64,000 nucleotides of DNA, from positions 31,951,850-32,015,849 of the forward strand of contig CM047429.1 in NCBI GenBank assembly GCA_026168455.1, written 5' to 3'. This DNA comes from Theocolax elegans (Eukaryota > Arthropoda > Insecta > Hymenoptera > Cerocephalidae). Numbering within the stretch: position 1 is the first letter of the stretch; the number at the start of each line of letters is the position of its first letter. Positions 32,267 through 43,173 of the stretch are shown here, piece after piece. Both the position numbers and the translations under genes were made by a program. The notes under the pieces are model-generated. The model searched no databases, was not told the origin of the DNA, and saw nothing but the letters and a program-made list of their open reading frames with translations.

Positions 32267-32549
32267 AAAAAAAGTTCGTTTTTTGGAAATTTGAAATTTT
32301 TTTTTGTGAGTGTCTAGAGGACGCGGAACTGTGAAAGAGACTTTTTGATTTTTTTTTATATCTCTTGCGAATCTCGAGCTATCGTAGTCAAAAGTTTTCT
32401 GCAGAAATAAATTTAGGAAACAGTAAATTTGTCTATCTCGGGAACCGCGAGAGATATAAAAAAAATTCAAAATGGCCTCAGCATGGTTCCGATTCGCCTA
32501 TACACTCACGAAAATAAAATTTCAAATTTCCAAAAAACGAACTTTTTTT
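32267..32549. mobile_element. short MITE inside the Polinton left end
   Basis: AAAAAAAGTTCGTTTTTTGG at 32267 is mirrored by CCAAAAAACGAACTTTTTTT ending at 32549. The similarity runs on through gaaatttgaaatttt and gtgagtgt. A second nested inverted pair (atatctcttgcgaatctcg and cgcgagagatat) lies in the middle. Roughly 283 bp, non-coding. Right of it, 32571-32650 has two copies of gtcatcgcgNtaNcgatgctcgc. Confidence 0.75.
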
Positions 32550-32718
32550 CATGGTTGGGTAGTGTTACGGGTGAGTCATCGCGGTATCGATGCTCGCGCG
32601 AGCTGTAAGTCATCGCGATAGCGATGCTCGCTTATGACAAAGGTATACTCTCCAGCGTAATTATTTAATTACGCTTTCTTCCGCGCTTATATACGATAAT
32701 TATAATTTTACAAACCTT

Positions 32719-33147
32719 TTAGTATAAAAACCTGTCGTTCCTCGCACGAGATTCTCGAGCCAAGGAGGATGTACCCGCGACAAATGACCAATATTCGCCG
32801 ACAAAAATGTGCATGATAGTTGCGCGCGAAACTTTTTGTCGTACCACTACACAGTTTTTTGGTCTCCAATGTATTTTATCCACATCCACTTTATGGTGCT
32901 TTACAACTAACATAAAGTGTACCGATAAATATCTATAAAAGCGCCAGCCGTCTTCGAACAGAATAACTTGCACTAAAGAATGGGACTGTTCACGCAAATC
33001 AATCGGGTACGGGCGTAAACGTCGAAAAGCTAACACACTATGCAATTCCGGATCTATCGGTTGAACACATGTTCGGGAACTCTCAATAACCGATTCTTGC
33101 TCTCTCGATATATCTCCGAGACAAACGTCTTTCTCCTCCGGTAACAT
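32719..33147 (-). CDS. unrecognised leftward ORF in the Polinton
   Basis: 142 codons from ATG (MLPEEKDVCLGDISREQESV), the only sizeable candidate on the minus strand of the element. It is transcribed away from the polymerase gene across a roughly 150-bp gap that could be a shared promoter. It contains a hydrophobic/aromatic middle (FYRYLSVHFMLVVKHHK) and no motif I know. Codon pattern is plausible but unproven. Confidence 0.35.
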   Translation of the reverse strand: MLPEEKDVCLGDISREQESVIESSRTCVQPIDPELHSVLAFRRLRPYPIDLREQSHSLVQVILFEDGWRFYRYLSVHFMLVVKHHKVDVDKIHWRPKNCVVVRQKVSRATIMHIFVGEYWSFVAGTSSLARESRARNDRFLY

Positions 33148-33524
33148 CGTCGAAACTGAACTTTATACATCGTTCTTTTAATTTTGCAACTAAAGCAAAT
33201 TTTAACATGCTTCAACAGTAGCGAGGATGCTCTTGCGTAATTTGACCCATACTTGTATAGAAATATAAATTAAACTGATTAATTAAAAGAAATTAGACGT
33301 AATCAGCCGACATCATCGTTTGAAGCAGATCCAATACCATCGACCAGTCGAATCATCGATACGCATGATGATAACGAATATTCATCCAGCACCACCTCCT
33401 GCTCGGGTTGTAGCGATACTTCATCCGTTGACGATAATTGTACGTATTATTCTTTATCTCGACACGTTTGTTTTAAACATTATAAATTGAATTTAATTCC
33501 ATTTACAAAGTTGGCGTTTTCCAG

Positions 33525-36500
33525 AAAGGTGAAGGTTCACCAGACGTAGTAAATGAATCGTCACAACGTTTCATTATCGAAAACCAAGTACGCAAACATT
33601 TTCAACGATTCGGGTTGGACGGAATGGAAGTTCAAGGAAGAGTAGCACGACCACTACCTGACGCAAATATATATGAGTGGATGGAAGGAGCTCTAAACGA
33701 CTTACATCGTCATTTATGTGGCGATCGCGACGGTTCTGATTTCATAGGTGTAACTATCGATTCAGAAAGATTTATTCACGAATCTTTGTGGTTATCGTTC
33801 AGACCTATTTGTGATTTTAATGTGGAAGATCTATGGAACTTGTTATACAGTGCTACTCAAAGTGCGGACGATTTTAGCATTGATGATTCGAGTTAGGTTA
33901 ACAGAGCAATGTGTACTTAAAAAATCAATTTTGACTATAAGGAACGATGAAATTTTTTGTTTTTTGGTCTCTAGTAACAGCATTGGCTTATGTGGTTAGA
34001 GGACAGATACGTTCGGGACAACTACACGAGTATTGGACAGCTATCAGAAATTCTAGCAGACCTCTACAAAAGGAAGCCGCTCTAGAACTAGTAGCTTTAG
34101 CGCAGGTTGCGATACCTGCTACCGGATGCGGAATAAATGAAATTCATCATTTTCAAGAATTTTTTGCTGATCGTGGTGTTGTCATAGTGGTATACAATTT
34201 CCAAAATTTCGGACGTGGTGTACGCCCTGTTTATGACGGTACGAAATTCGTGATTGATACACATAAAAACATTACTCACTTTTTACGTATCATGTACTAC
34301 GAATCGTCAAATCATTACCAACCGATTCTAAATTTGATAGGTGCTAGCGGTAGTAGGGGTTACTGCATACCATGCAATCAAAGTTACAGAAACGTTGAAG
34401 ATCATAGGTGTTCTCACAGATGCTATAAGTGCATGCAAATTCCACCATGCGATTCCCATGAAATTTTAAAAAAATGTCCAATGTGTCTTAGAAGTTTCTT
34501 CGGTGAAGAGTGTTTCAATAATCACCGCAAACATGAATCATTCAAGAAGAATCTTAGTGTTTGTAAGGCTATTCAAGTTTGTCAATCTTGCTGCAAAACG
34601 GTTCGTGTATATAGTCGTAAAGAAAAACACGAGTGTGGTATTGTATATTGCAAAACTTGTAATGAACGATTACCAAGTGACCATTTTTGTTACGTTCAAC
34701 ATATCAAACGCGATAAGAAAACTTTAAGAACGATTTTCTTATTTTATGATTTCGAAACAGAGCAAACATTATCTCTATTGGGTGACGTTAATAAAAAAAT
34801 ACATGTTCCAAATCTATGCGTAGTGCAGCAAGTTTGCAGCTTTTGCCTTGAAGATGCCAATATTTCAAACAGATGTGTACAATGTGGTATACGCGAATAT
34901 ATATTTAAAACAGATCCTGTCAAAGAACTGGTTGAACTCGCTTTGACACCTCGAAAAATATTCAAAAAAGTTGTCTTTATTGCCCACAATTCTCAAGGGT
35001 TTGATGCTCTATTTATATTTAAATATCTTGTGGAGAAACGTAGCGGTCGTATCAAACCAACTGTAATTTTTAATGGATCCAAAATCATTTTGATGGAGTT
35101 TAAGAATATTAAATTTATCGACAGTTTAAATGACTTCCACATGCCGCTGAGTACTTTGCCAAAAGCATACGGCTTATCTGGAATTGAAAAAGGTACGTTT
35201 CCTCACTTATTCAACACACAAGAACACCAATCTTATATTGGACCGTTACCGTCTATGGAAATGTACGCTCCAGATAGTATGCATCCTAACGAAAGAGAAA
35301 ATTTTTTGTCGTGGTATAGAGAACAACAGGAGGCGGGATATATTTTTGATTTTCAAAAAGAAATTGTAAAATATTGTAAGCAAGACGTGAACATTCTGAG
35401 GTTGGCTTGCTTGAATTTTCGATCAACATTTATAAAGTACGATGTAGACCCATTCGTGGAATGTTCTACAATTGCTTCGGCATGAATGCATGTTTATAGA
35501 AAGAATTTTTTAAAGAAGAATCAGATAGGCATAATTCCAATAGGAGGGTACCGACATGCAGATAATCAATCTATCAAAGCGATTCAGTGGTTATATTGGA
35601 TGGAGAAAAAGGAATTAAACAGAGAAATTGCACACGCTGGTCGATGCCGAGAAAAGAAAATAATAGAGGGTATTCTAGTGGACGGTTACTGTGTTCCCAC
35701 TGAACATGAAATCCATAATTGTATAGTTCTCCAATTCCATGGATGCTATTGGCATGGCTGTCCGCGATGTTACAAAATAAATAGAGATGAAATTTTATCG
35801 GACGGTCAATCGATGGATGATAGGTTCGAAAAAACCAACGTCATTTCTGAAAAAATCAGAGCCGGTAATTATGAATTAATCGAAATTTGGGAGTGTGTAT
35901 TTAAGAAGAAAGTTTCCGAAAGTGAAGAAATGAAACAATTTCTACGAGAAATAAGTAGTTTATTAGATCGCAAACCACTAGATCCCCATGATGCTTTCTT
36001 TGATGGACGTACGGGTAACACGGTCAAAGTATACGACTGCAATGAAGAGCAAAACATTAGATACGTTGATGTTTGCTCACTCTATCCGTACATATATAAA
36101 AGAGGAAAATATCCCATAGGTCATCCAAAATTGTATGTAGGGGAAGAAGAATGTCAAAAACTTATAGGACACGCACTCGATGTATCGAAAGTCGACGGAT
36201 TGATTATGTGCGATGTGTTACCTCCGAGAAATTTGTACCATCCAGTTCTTCCTGTGAGAATGCATGGTAAGCTAATTTTCCCATTCTGTCGCTCGTGTTG
36301 GGAAGAAATGACACAAACTGATTGCCCTCATGAAGATCCGCTAGAACGACTTCTGCAAGGAACTTGGGTATCCGAAGAAGTTAAAAAAGCTGTCGAATTA
36401 GGCTACGTTGTTCATGCAGTACACGAAATTTGGCAATATAAAATGACACAGTATGACCCTAAAACGCAGAATGGTGGTATATTTGCACGATATATAGATG

Positions 36501-37372
36501 GGTTTTACAAAGATAAAAACGAAGCTTCAGGATATCCACCAGACTGTGTTACCGATCAGGAAAAGAATCAGTATATAACAAATATTGAGCGTAAAGAAGG
36601 TATACGGTTAAACAAAAGTAACATTAAGTTTAACCCCGGATTAAGATCCGTGGCAAAATTATCTTTAAATTCTCTGTGGGGTAAGTTGGCTCAGCGTGAA
36701 AATAAGCCGAAAACGGAGGTGATTACACAACCGCAGAGATTGGTAGAGCTGCTTACCAGTGTGGAAATTGATGTGAATTCAATTTTGCCCGTAAACGATG
36801 ATACACTGTACGTAAATTGGCAATATAAAAGTGATTCCCTCAGACCATCACACACTACGAGCGTAGTCGTTGCTGCTTTCACGACATCTCAAGCCCGTCT
36901 GAAATTATTTGGGTACTTGAACGAATTAGGAGAACGCGTTCTCTACTACGACACTGACTCTGTACTCTATGTGAGTAGAAATAGTGATGAAGATTTACCG
37001 CTCGGCAACATGCTTGGAGATCTTACCGATGAATTGGCTGACAAAGGAATAGGAACCTACATTACATATTTTATTTCAGGGGGGCCGAAATTTTACGTAT
37101 ACAAGTACAAAACTCCAAATGGCGAAGAATGCGTGTGTAAAGTAAAAAGAATTCGTTTAAATTATACAAACAGTCAACGAGTGAACTATGATAGTATACG
37201 GGAAATGATCACTGCAAGTACGAATGAGATAACGTTAACTTCATCGGCTATTAGAAGAACGCGTTTTCACGACATCGTAACGCAGGACGAGACGAAAACC
37301 TGTAAACCTGTTTACGGTAAAAGAAGATTTGTGAACCTGTATAAAAGTTACCCGTATGGATACAAATGCTGA
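33525..37372 (+). pseudogene. polB: protein-primed DNA polymerase B, three lesions
   Basis: Type B polymerase of the Polinton/adenovirus protein-primed class. The N-terminal part (33525-33896, RFGLDGMEVQGRVARPLPDA) ends at a TAG and links by two frame changes (near 33893 and 33950) to the frame from 33947. That frame has a Cys-rich block and exonuclease motifs FYDFETEQ, AHNSQGFDALF and YCKQDVN at about residues 265, 343 and 475. An in-frame TGA (35483-35485) interrupts it. After the TGA come polymerase motif A DVCSLYPYI, motif B KLSLNSLWGK and motif C YYDTDS at about residues 194, 390 and 486 from 35486. It would replicate the element from its protein-capped ends. A putative upstream exon (about 33292-33439, with a GTACGT donor) does not join in frame. 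All catalytic residues are retained, so inactivation looks recent. Confidence 0.88.
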
Positions 37373-38260
37373 CAAGAATCAAGAAGGTTGATGGCAAGAA
37401 GTATAAACATTGTTGAGATAAAGTACAAGCATCATTTTACTTTGTACATCCACACGTGCATGGACTCCTGCAAGAGTACGTACGCCTTATAACGAGTTGG
37501 GAGAAATATATAGTGCACTTTTACATCCGATGCAATCAACAGTCTGTAATTTACGCAGAATCGAATAATACCTGTTCCAAACTTGACAGTCCAAAGTTAC
37601 TAAATTTCATTTTTCGTAATCCAAAATGGGTCAAAATAAGAGTAAATCAGATCAGATACCACTAATTGTTAAAAAGCAGGGAAAGAAAGACGGTATCCAC
37701 ACAAAGTCTCAATGGAAAAAGTACTCCGAAAATTTTTCTACTAATACCATCAGAATGTGTAAAAAAAAATATAATTATAAAAAAAATGTAATTAGAAAAA
37801 TTGATCGATGTATCAACTCTACTTGTTAATAAACGATTTGATGAAAGATATTTTTACCCATTTCACTCTCTTACATTCACCTTACATTTTTTTATTTTCA
37901 CCTTCTAACGACGATGTACAACGTAAAAAAAATACGCGTTTTACTAATTATAAATTTCATTAAATTATTAAAAATTAATTTTGTATTTCTATCAAATGTC
38001 TGAATCGCTCAACGAGACATAAGATCATCTGTGCGGTAGCTCGAGGTTTTTGGGCGCGTGCACACGAGCGGGGCGCGATGTTGTACGAGCTCGTTTGACC
38101 GCGCGAACGTAGACGAGCTCGATCGCAAAACGCTCGTAAGCGGTTGCGCGCGGGGTCCCCACTGCGGTTCGCGAGCTCCTCGTTCGAGGTACGAGATTCA
38201 CGGTACGAATACTTCATTTTCACGTACATGTAATCAGTCGTCATCATGGACACGAGATAG
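37373..38260. other. gap between polymerase and ATPase with a CpG-rich patch
   Basis: No assignable gene. A 67-codon frame at 37626-37829 starts MGQNKSKSDQ (myristoylation-like MGXXXS) but is otherwise Lys/Asn-rich and uncertain. About 38040-38200 is strikingly GC- and CpG-rich (gcgcg, cgagctcg) compared with both flanks. The ATPase frame meets a TAG at 38258-38260. Confidence 0.4.
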
Positions 38261-38929
38261 AAACATCCATTTACAGCGATACTAAGTGGTCCCACAGGTT
38301 GTGGAAAGACAGTGTTTGTTAAAAAATTTCTTAAAAATCTCGAGCAAATGTGCGATATACGAATCGATCGTAAAATTTTGTATTACGCCGAATGGCAACG
38401 GGGATACAGAGATTTGGGAAAGCAAATAGAATTTCGAGAAGGATTACCGCAAATCAGTGACTACGCAAACGATCCTCGATCGAAATTGATAATTATCGAC
38501 GATTTGATGAGAGAATCATCGACGGATGGAGGCGCAATCGTTAATCTATTTACAAAAGGGAGTCATCACAACAATTTGAGCGTGATATTTATAACTCAAA
38601 ACATCTTTCATCAGGGTAAAGGACAGCGCGACATATCCCTAAATACGCACTACATGGTACTATTTCGAAACTTACGCGATCGCGCTCAGATACACCACCT
38701 CGCTCGTCAAATCTGTCCCGAAGATCCGCGATTCATACGGGAAGCGTACGAGGACGCGACTAGTCAACCCTACGGATACCTCTTACTCGATTTGAAGCAG
38801 GATACACCTGATAATTGTCGATTCCGTACAACAATCTTTCCCGAAGACGACCATCAATGCGTCTACGTGCAGAAGAAAAAGATAAAACTCTGCGACTTTA
38901 CAAACTGCGTACCAGTCGTGTCGGTATAA
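38261..38929 (+). CDS. FtsK/HerA-type genome-packaging ATPase
   Basis: The frame opens after a TAG at 38258-38260 with KHPFTAILSG, then a Walker A GPTGCGKT (about 38288-38311) and Walker B KLIIIDDLM (about 38482-38510). A sensor-like SVIFITQNIFHQGK follows. This matches the A32-like packaging ATPase of Polintons and adintoviruses, which drives DNA into the capsid. Length (about 222 codons) is normal. The natural start is lost: the only nearby ATG (38246) is followed by the TAG four codons later. The rest is intact. Confidence 0.85.
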   Translation, partial: KHPFTAILSGPTGCGKTVFVKKFLKNLEQMCDIRIDRKILYYAEWQRGYRDLGKQIEFREGLPQISDYANDPRSKLIIIDDLMRESSTDGGAIVNLFTKGSHHNNLSVIFITQNIFHQGKGQRDISLNTHYMVLFRNLRDRAQIHHLARQICPEDPRFIREAYEDATSQPYGYLLLDLKQDTPDNCRFRTTIFPEDDHQCVYVQKKKIKLCDFTNCVPVVSV

Positions 38930-39342
38930 CGGCGTCGAAAAGTCGTCAACACTCACCTTTCAGTAATAAATTTACAGTAATTTTACGGGCTCTGTACCAT
39001 TTGAAAGACGAGCAACGAAAGGCTTTACTCAACAAAGCAGATCCTAAACTGATAAAACATATTTGCGAGTGCGCATTGAATGTATTAGCTGGAAACGTAC
39101 CACTTAGTAAGAAACACAAGTCCCAATTACGTAAACACACAACTGTTTTGAGAAAACTAGCTGAACCGAGAATAAATATTAATCGTAAAAAGAAACTCAT
39201 TGTGCAACGTGGAGGATTTTTACCAGCTTTACTTGCACCATTAATTTGTACGATTTTAGCAAGTCTTGTGACTAACAAGGAGACCCTCATATGTTTGGGA
39301 AACGGATCGTGCCCAGCTTGTAGTATATGTTTTCTAATGTAA
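38857..39342 (+). CDS. small conserved Polinton protein, C terminus altered by insertion
   Basis: The conserved part (KFTVILRALYHLKDEQRKAL to KKKLIVQRGGFLPALLAPL) is a small basic protein regularly found in Polintons and adintoviruses, probably a virion component. It ends in a hydrophobic segment (LPALLAPLICTILASLV) that could be membrane-active. The start is uncertain: the ATG at 38857 overlaps the ATPase end, and homology begins near 38962. From 39276 the frame runs into the arm of a palindromic element, so the last 22 residues are foreign. Confidence 0.65.
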   Translation: MRLRAEEKDKTLRLYKLRTSRVGITASKSRQHSPFSNKFTVILRALYHLKDEQRKALLNKADPKLIKHICECALNVLAGNVPLSKKHKSQLRKHTTVLRKLAEPRININRKKKLIVQRGGFLPALLAPLICTILASLVTNKETLICLGNGSCPACSICFLM

Positions 39343-39956
39343 AAATATGAAAAAAGCCAGAGCCGCAGACTCTAACAATCGGTTTTTCAAAAGTTATACG
39401 CTGTTAAAGCAAAATTTCCAAAAAAAAGAGACTTTCCTTTAAACGCTTATAACTTCTGACCTATCAAATATTGACATTCAAACCAAAGTTTACTGAAAAG
39501 CTGAGATAAAATAGATACATTTTAAAAAAAAGTACGTTCAAATCCGTTAAAATGGAGCAGAGTTATAACCAAATTAAGAATTAGAAGCAATTTTAAACAA
39601 AAATTGAGCAGTACAAATTTTATTGATTTTTTTAAGCTAAATTTCTTTAAATTCTTAATTTGGCTATAACTCTGCTCCATTTTAACGGATTTGAACGTAC
39701 TTTTTTTTAAAATGTATCTATTTTATCTCAGCTTTTCAGTAAACTTTGGTTTGAATGTCAATATTTGATAGGTCAGAAGTTATAAGCGTTTAAAGTGAAG
39801 TCTCTTTTCTTTGGAAATTTTGCTTTAACAGCGTATAACTTTTGAAAAAACGATTGTTAGAGTCTGCGGCTCTGGCTTTTTTCATATTTTTATATTAGAA
39901 AACATATACTACAAGCTGGGCACGATCCGTTTCCCAAACATATGAGGGTCTCCTTG
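39276..39956. mobile_element. palindromic MITE with TAA target duplication
   Basis: Arms 39275-39582 and 39650-39957 are near-perfect reverse complements (308 bp each, 67-nt loop), with ends CAAGGAGACCCTC and GAGGGTCTCCTTG. TAA lies on both sides, a 3-bp duplication of the kind made by PIF/Harbinger transposases. No coding capacity. It landed in the last codons of the gene on its left and just before the start of the next. Confidence 0.85.
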
Positions 39957-39971
39957 TAAGTGATCAACGGT

Positions 39972-40805
39972 ATGGAGCATGCTCAAAAAATGGTTCTCGT
40001 CCCGTACGAGAATGTGGAGCGTATGAGGCAACAATGTGCATTTGACAGCGGTATGAATTCCGTACAAACACCTGGTATGACCATGAGTAGACTCGATGAA
40101 GAAATGAAGGATATTTTAAATTCCAATACGTACAAAGACGAGAGAGAAAAATGGTATCTTTACAGCCAAGTTTTACGAAGATATCTTCATTTTAGAAACA
40201 GCGACACTCGTCACGACCAATTGAAAGAAATAAATGATTTTGGCGATGATGAGGTGACGAAAAGACCACGAGAAGACGAGGCAGAAAAAAAAGCTATCAA
40301 CGAACGCGTGATTGAGACCGTTCCCGTCAAGTTTAAAAAAATGGCTGATAATTTATTACATCATCTGAGAAGTCACGAAAATGTATCGTGGAATGATAGA
40401 GGTAAAATGATCATAGATGGCGCACCGATGAAGGGTATGAACATTATGGATCTGGTAAATGACGCCGTAAGAAATAGAAAAAGAACGCCTCCACAGGGTA
40501 GCGCTCAGTTTGCGTCATTGCTTCGTCGTGCATCGGTTCCCAGAGAATACATTGGAAACGAACGCGTTTGGAGAGAGGTCGCAAAGAAATCGTTATCGTC
40601 AAGTTCGTCATCGGATGAAACACACGCGCCTAAACTACCAAAAACTGACACTGATAGTGCCAATCATTTAAAAAGGAAAGCGAGTTCCATCTCTACGAGT
40701 AGTTCGGACGAGGAAGATCGTACTCCGCGTATTAATAGGGTTAAGACACCTGTGAGACCAGGTAATCTATTATTGAATTCATGGCAGCGACTAGCGGGGA
40801 AGTAA
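39972..40805 (+). CDS. conserved Polinton protein with Ser/acidic C-terminal region
   Basis: Start at ATG 39972 (MEHAQKMVLVPYENVERMRQ), chosen because the frame upstream is the palindrome and has no ATG. The N-terminal 90 residues (LVPYENVERMRQQ, MSRLDEEMKDILN, DEREKWYLYSQVLRRYLHF) match a protein recurrent in Polintons and predicted helical. The second half is basic, with two Ser-runs followed by acids (SSSSSSDE, STSSSDEED) that look like casein kinase sites. Probably a structural or scaffolding protein; role unknown. Its end overlaps the next gene by 25 bp. Confidence 0.6.
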   Translation: MEHAQKMVLVPYENVERMRQQCAFDSGMNSVQTPGMTMSRLDEEMKDILNSNTYKDEREKWYLYSQVLRRYLHFRNSDTRHDQLKEINDFGDDEVTKRPREDEAEKKAINERVIETVPVKFKKMADNLLHHLRSHENVSWNDRGKMIIDGAPMKGMNIMDLVNDAVRNRKRTPPQGSAQFASLLRRASVPREYIGNERVWREVAKKSLSSSSSSDETHAPKLPKTDTDSANHLKRKASSISTSSSDEEDRTPRINRVKTPVRPGNLLLNSWQRLAGK

Positions 40806-41233
40806 AATTAAAAATGGATGACGAAAAGAGTGTACTAGACTCGATGATCGAGTTACTTCCTTTTGAAATGCATGTACCCGGCTATAAATTTTGTGGTCCA
40901 GGTACAAAACTAGTCGAACGTCTCGAACGTGGTGAAATTGGAATCAATCCATTGGACGATGCTTGTCGAGAACACGATATTGCCTACGCTGATAAGAAGA
41001 CGAATCGAAATCAGGCCGATCGAGTTTTGGCTGAACGTGCTTTTTCACGTATGTTGGCGGGGGATACTCCGAGCGATGAAAGAACTCTGGCGATGATGAC
41101 TGCTTGCTGTATGGTTAGTAAAATCACGTTCGAAAAATTTTTTGGACGTATTAAGAAAGCTATCAACCGCAACAATAAGAAAAAGAATAAAAAACAAAAA
41201 ACCTTATCAAAAGAGGCTAAGAATCATGAATAA
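40781..41233 (+). CDS. parvovirus-type phospholipase A2 domain protein
   Basis: FCGPGTKLVERLERGEIGIN (Ca-binding glycine loop) then DDACREHDIAYA, with the catalytic His-Asp pair of the PLA2 family. This is the Phospholip_A2_3 type known from parvovirus VP1 and from adintoviruses. Such domains breach the endosomal membrane during virion entry. The remaining 100 residues are helical and Lys/Asn-rich at the end. The frame is intact at 150 codons, overlapping neighbours on both sides (ATG within the previous gene, end past the integrase ATG), as in a compact viral genome. Confidence 0.85.
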   Translation: MAATSGEVKLKMDDEKSVLDSMIELLPFEMHVPGYKFCGPGTKLVERLERGEIGINPLDDACREHDIAYADKKTNRNQADRVLAERAFSRMLAGDTPSDERTLAMMTACCMVSKITFEKFFGRIKKAINRNNKKKNKKQKTLSKEAKNHE

Positions 41234-42319
41234 TCAATTGGAACTCTTGTATTATGGTTTACCAAGATCTACCGCATACGCTAGAGCTGACAAATTGTTA
41301 CAAACCACCCGTAAAACGTTTAACTCGGAACGTGTGATTGAATGGCTCGAGAGTCAAGATGCATACAATAAACACAAATTTGTTAGACGTAGATTCGTTC
41401 GACGTAGTTATAACGTTCGCAATATTGATGATGTTTGGGAAGCCGATTTAATGAATTTGAGATTATTGAAAACGTACAACGAAGGATTCACTTATATCTT
41501 GACCGTTATAGATGTTCTTAGCAAATATGTATGGATAGAGCCGGTAGAGACGAAAAGTGGTAATAACGTTGCTAAAGCTTTTGAAATTATTTTAACCAGG
41601 ACTGGTGGACGAAAACCGATATGTCTGCAGACCGATAAAGGTCGCGAATTTACGAACCGCAAATTCCAACAAGTCCTCGAAAAAGAAGATATAATCTACA
41701 GAATCGTACGTAGTCCTGACATTAAAGCAGCTATCGTTGAAAGAGTTATAAGAACAATTAAAGAACGAATATGGCGATTCTTTACTCATACCAATACCAG
41801 GCGTTATATCGATGTGTTAGGAAATATAGTCGATGCTATAATCATACAAAACATTCAGCTATCCAAATGAAACCAGTCTCAGTCACCATACACAATGCCG
41901 CAGAGGCACGTAAAAATTTGAAGCACCGATACGAATCGAAACAGCAACCTGATGTAATGAAACATGTTAAATATAGAGTTGGTGATTCGGTCCGTGTCAG
42001 TCGCGCGAGAAACGTTTTTGCAAAAGCATACGAAGGCGGATGGTCTGAGAAAGTTTTCAAGATTTACAGAATTTCAACATATCGTTATCCGGTTGTGTAT
42101 TTTTTAAAAGATCTGGCCGGTGAAGAAATTGATGGGTATTTTTACGGGGAGGAGCTTTGCAAAGTAAGATTGGATTTTACGAATAAAGTTTTTGAAATCG
42201 ATCAAATCTTGAAGTCGCGAGGACGAGGTCGGTTAAAAGAATATTTTGTAAGTTGGAAAGGTTATCCTGAAAAATTTAATTCGTGGGTAAAGGCTAGCGA
42301 TATTGCTGAAACAAGATGA
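41226..42319 (+). pseudogene. retroviral-like DDE integrase with chromodomain, one frameshift
   Basis: Polinton integrase. The catalytic core has DVWEADLMNL (first D), ICLQTDKGREF (second D) and AAIVERVIRTIKERIW (E). After about 41840 the homology moves to another frame (NHTKHSAIQMKPVSVTIHN, YRVGDSVRVSRARNVF). A C-terminal chromodomain follows (FEIDQILKSRGRG, EYFVSWKGYPEKFNSWV) to 42319. The enzyme inserts the linear element into chromosomes; the chromodomain could guide it to methylated histones (known for chromointegrases, inferred here). The frameshift near 41840 is the only lesion seen. Confidence 0.88.
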
Positions 42320-43164
42320 TGAAAGATCAATTTTACGGCGTCTTACCGAGCAACAGTAGTATACAATTTTTTCCTGATAACACAACAACACACTTTGTTA
42401 CACAGCTACCGCAAACTATTCGTTTACAAGGATCATGGAACGTTGCTCTCTCAAAGATTCAGATACCGCTCACATTCCAACACTTTACGAATACTTACAC
42501 TTTCCAATACTTTATTGCACCACCTCCGGCTATATCAAGAGTCTCGGCTATCGATGTAATTGATATACTAAGCTCCAGCTCATTTACCGTTGACGATGTA
42601 TCGTATATACGACGCGGGGTTTACAAAAGTATTGAAAGTTTGGTAGAGGAAATCAATGAATTGCATTGCCTTAAAGGCCATTTAAAGTTTAGCGTTGAAC
42701 GAGGTGGGTACACATCGGTACGTCGAATATGCCATCAAGAATATTGTTCGGAACTGGTACACCAGATACATTTTTCGAGAACAGTTAGAAAAACTCTTGG
42801 ATTTGATTTCCGGAATGAGCACAACGAATTTATTTATGTTGATAAAGATAATTTGATAATTTCCGATTGTCCCGCTAATCTTGCGAGTTGTTTACCAGAC
42901 ATGTTGATGATATATACAGATATATGTGAACCATACGTAACCGGTGATGTACAGACACGATTATTAAGAGCTGTATTGTTAAATATCGACGATTATAAGT
43001 ACGGTGGAATGAGATTAAAAAGTTTCTCACCATCCATGTACTTACCACTGTTATTCAACAACTTTCAAACCATTGAAATTGATATAAGAGATTAGCACGG
43101 AGTATCGACACCATTTGATTACGGTACGTTGACAGCAACGCTGCACTTTAAACGAGTTGAATAA
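42316..43164 (+). pseudogene. minor capsid (penton-like) protein, nonsense near the end
   Basis: FYGVLPSNSSIQFFPDNTTT and QLPQTIRLQGSWNVALSKIQ mark the Polinton minor capsid protein, a single jelly-roll forming the vertices. The frame is open from ATG 42316 (or 42319) to a TAG at 43093-43095. The family's C-terminal strand (STPFDYGTLTATLHF) continues in the same frame to TAA at 43162-43164. The TAG therefore removes about 22 residues. It overlaps the integrase end by 4 bp. Confidence 0.8.
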
Positions 43165-43173
43165 ATAAAAATC

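Noticed and set aside
37975..38295. 106-codon minus-strand ORF across the CpG-rich patch
   Set aside because: It overlaps the ATPase start and Walker A region on the other strand; high GC lengthens open frames by chance.
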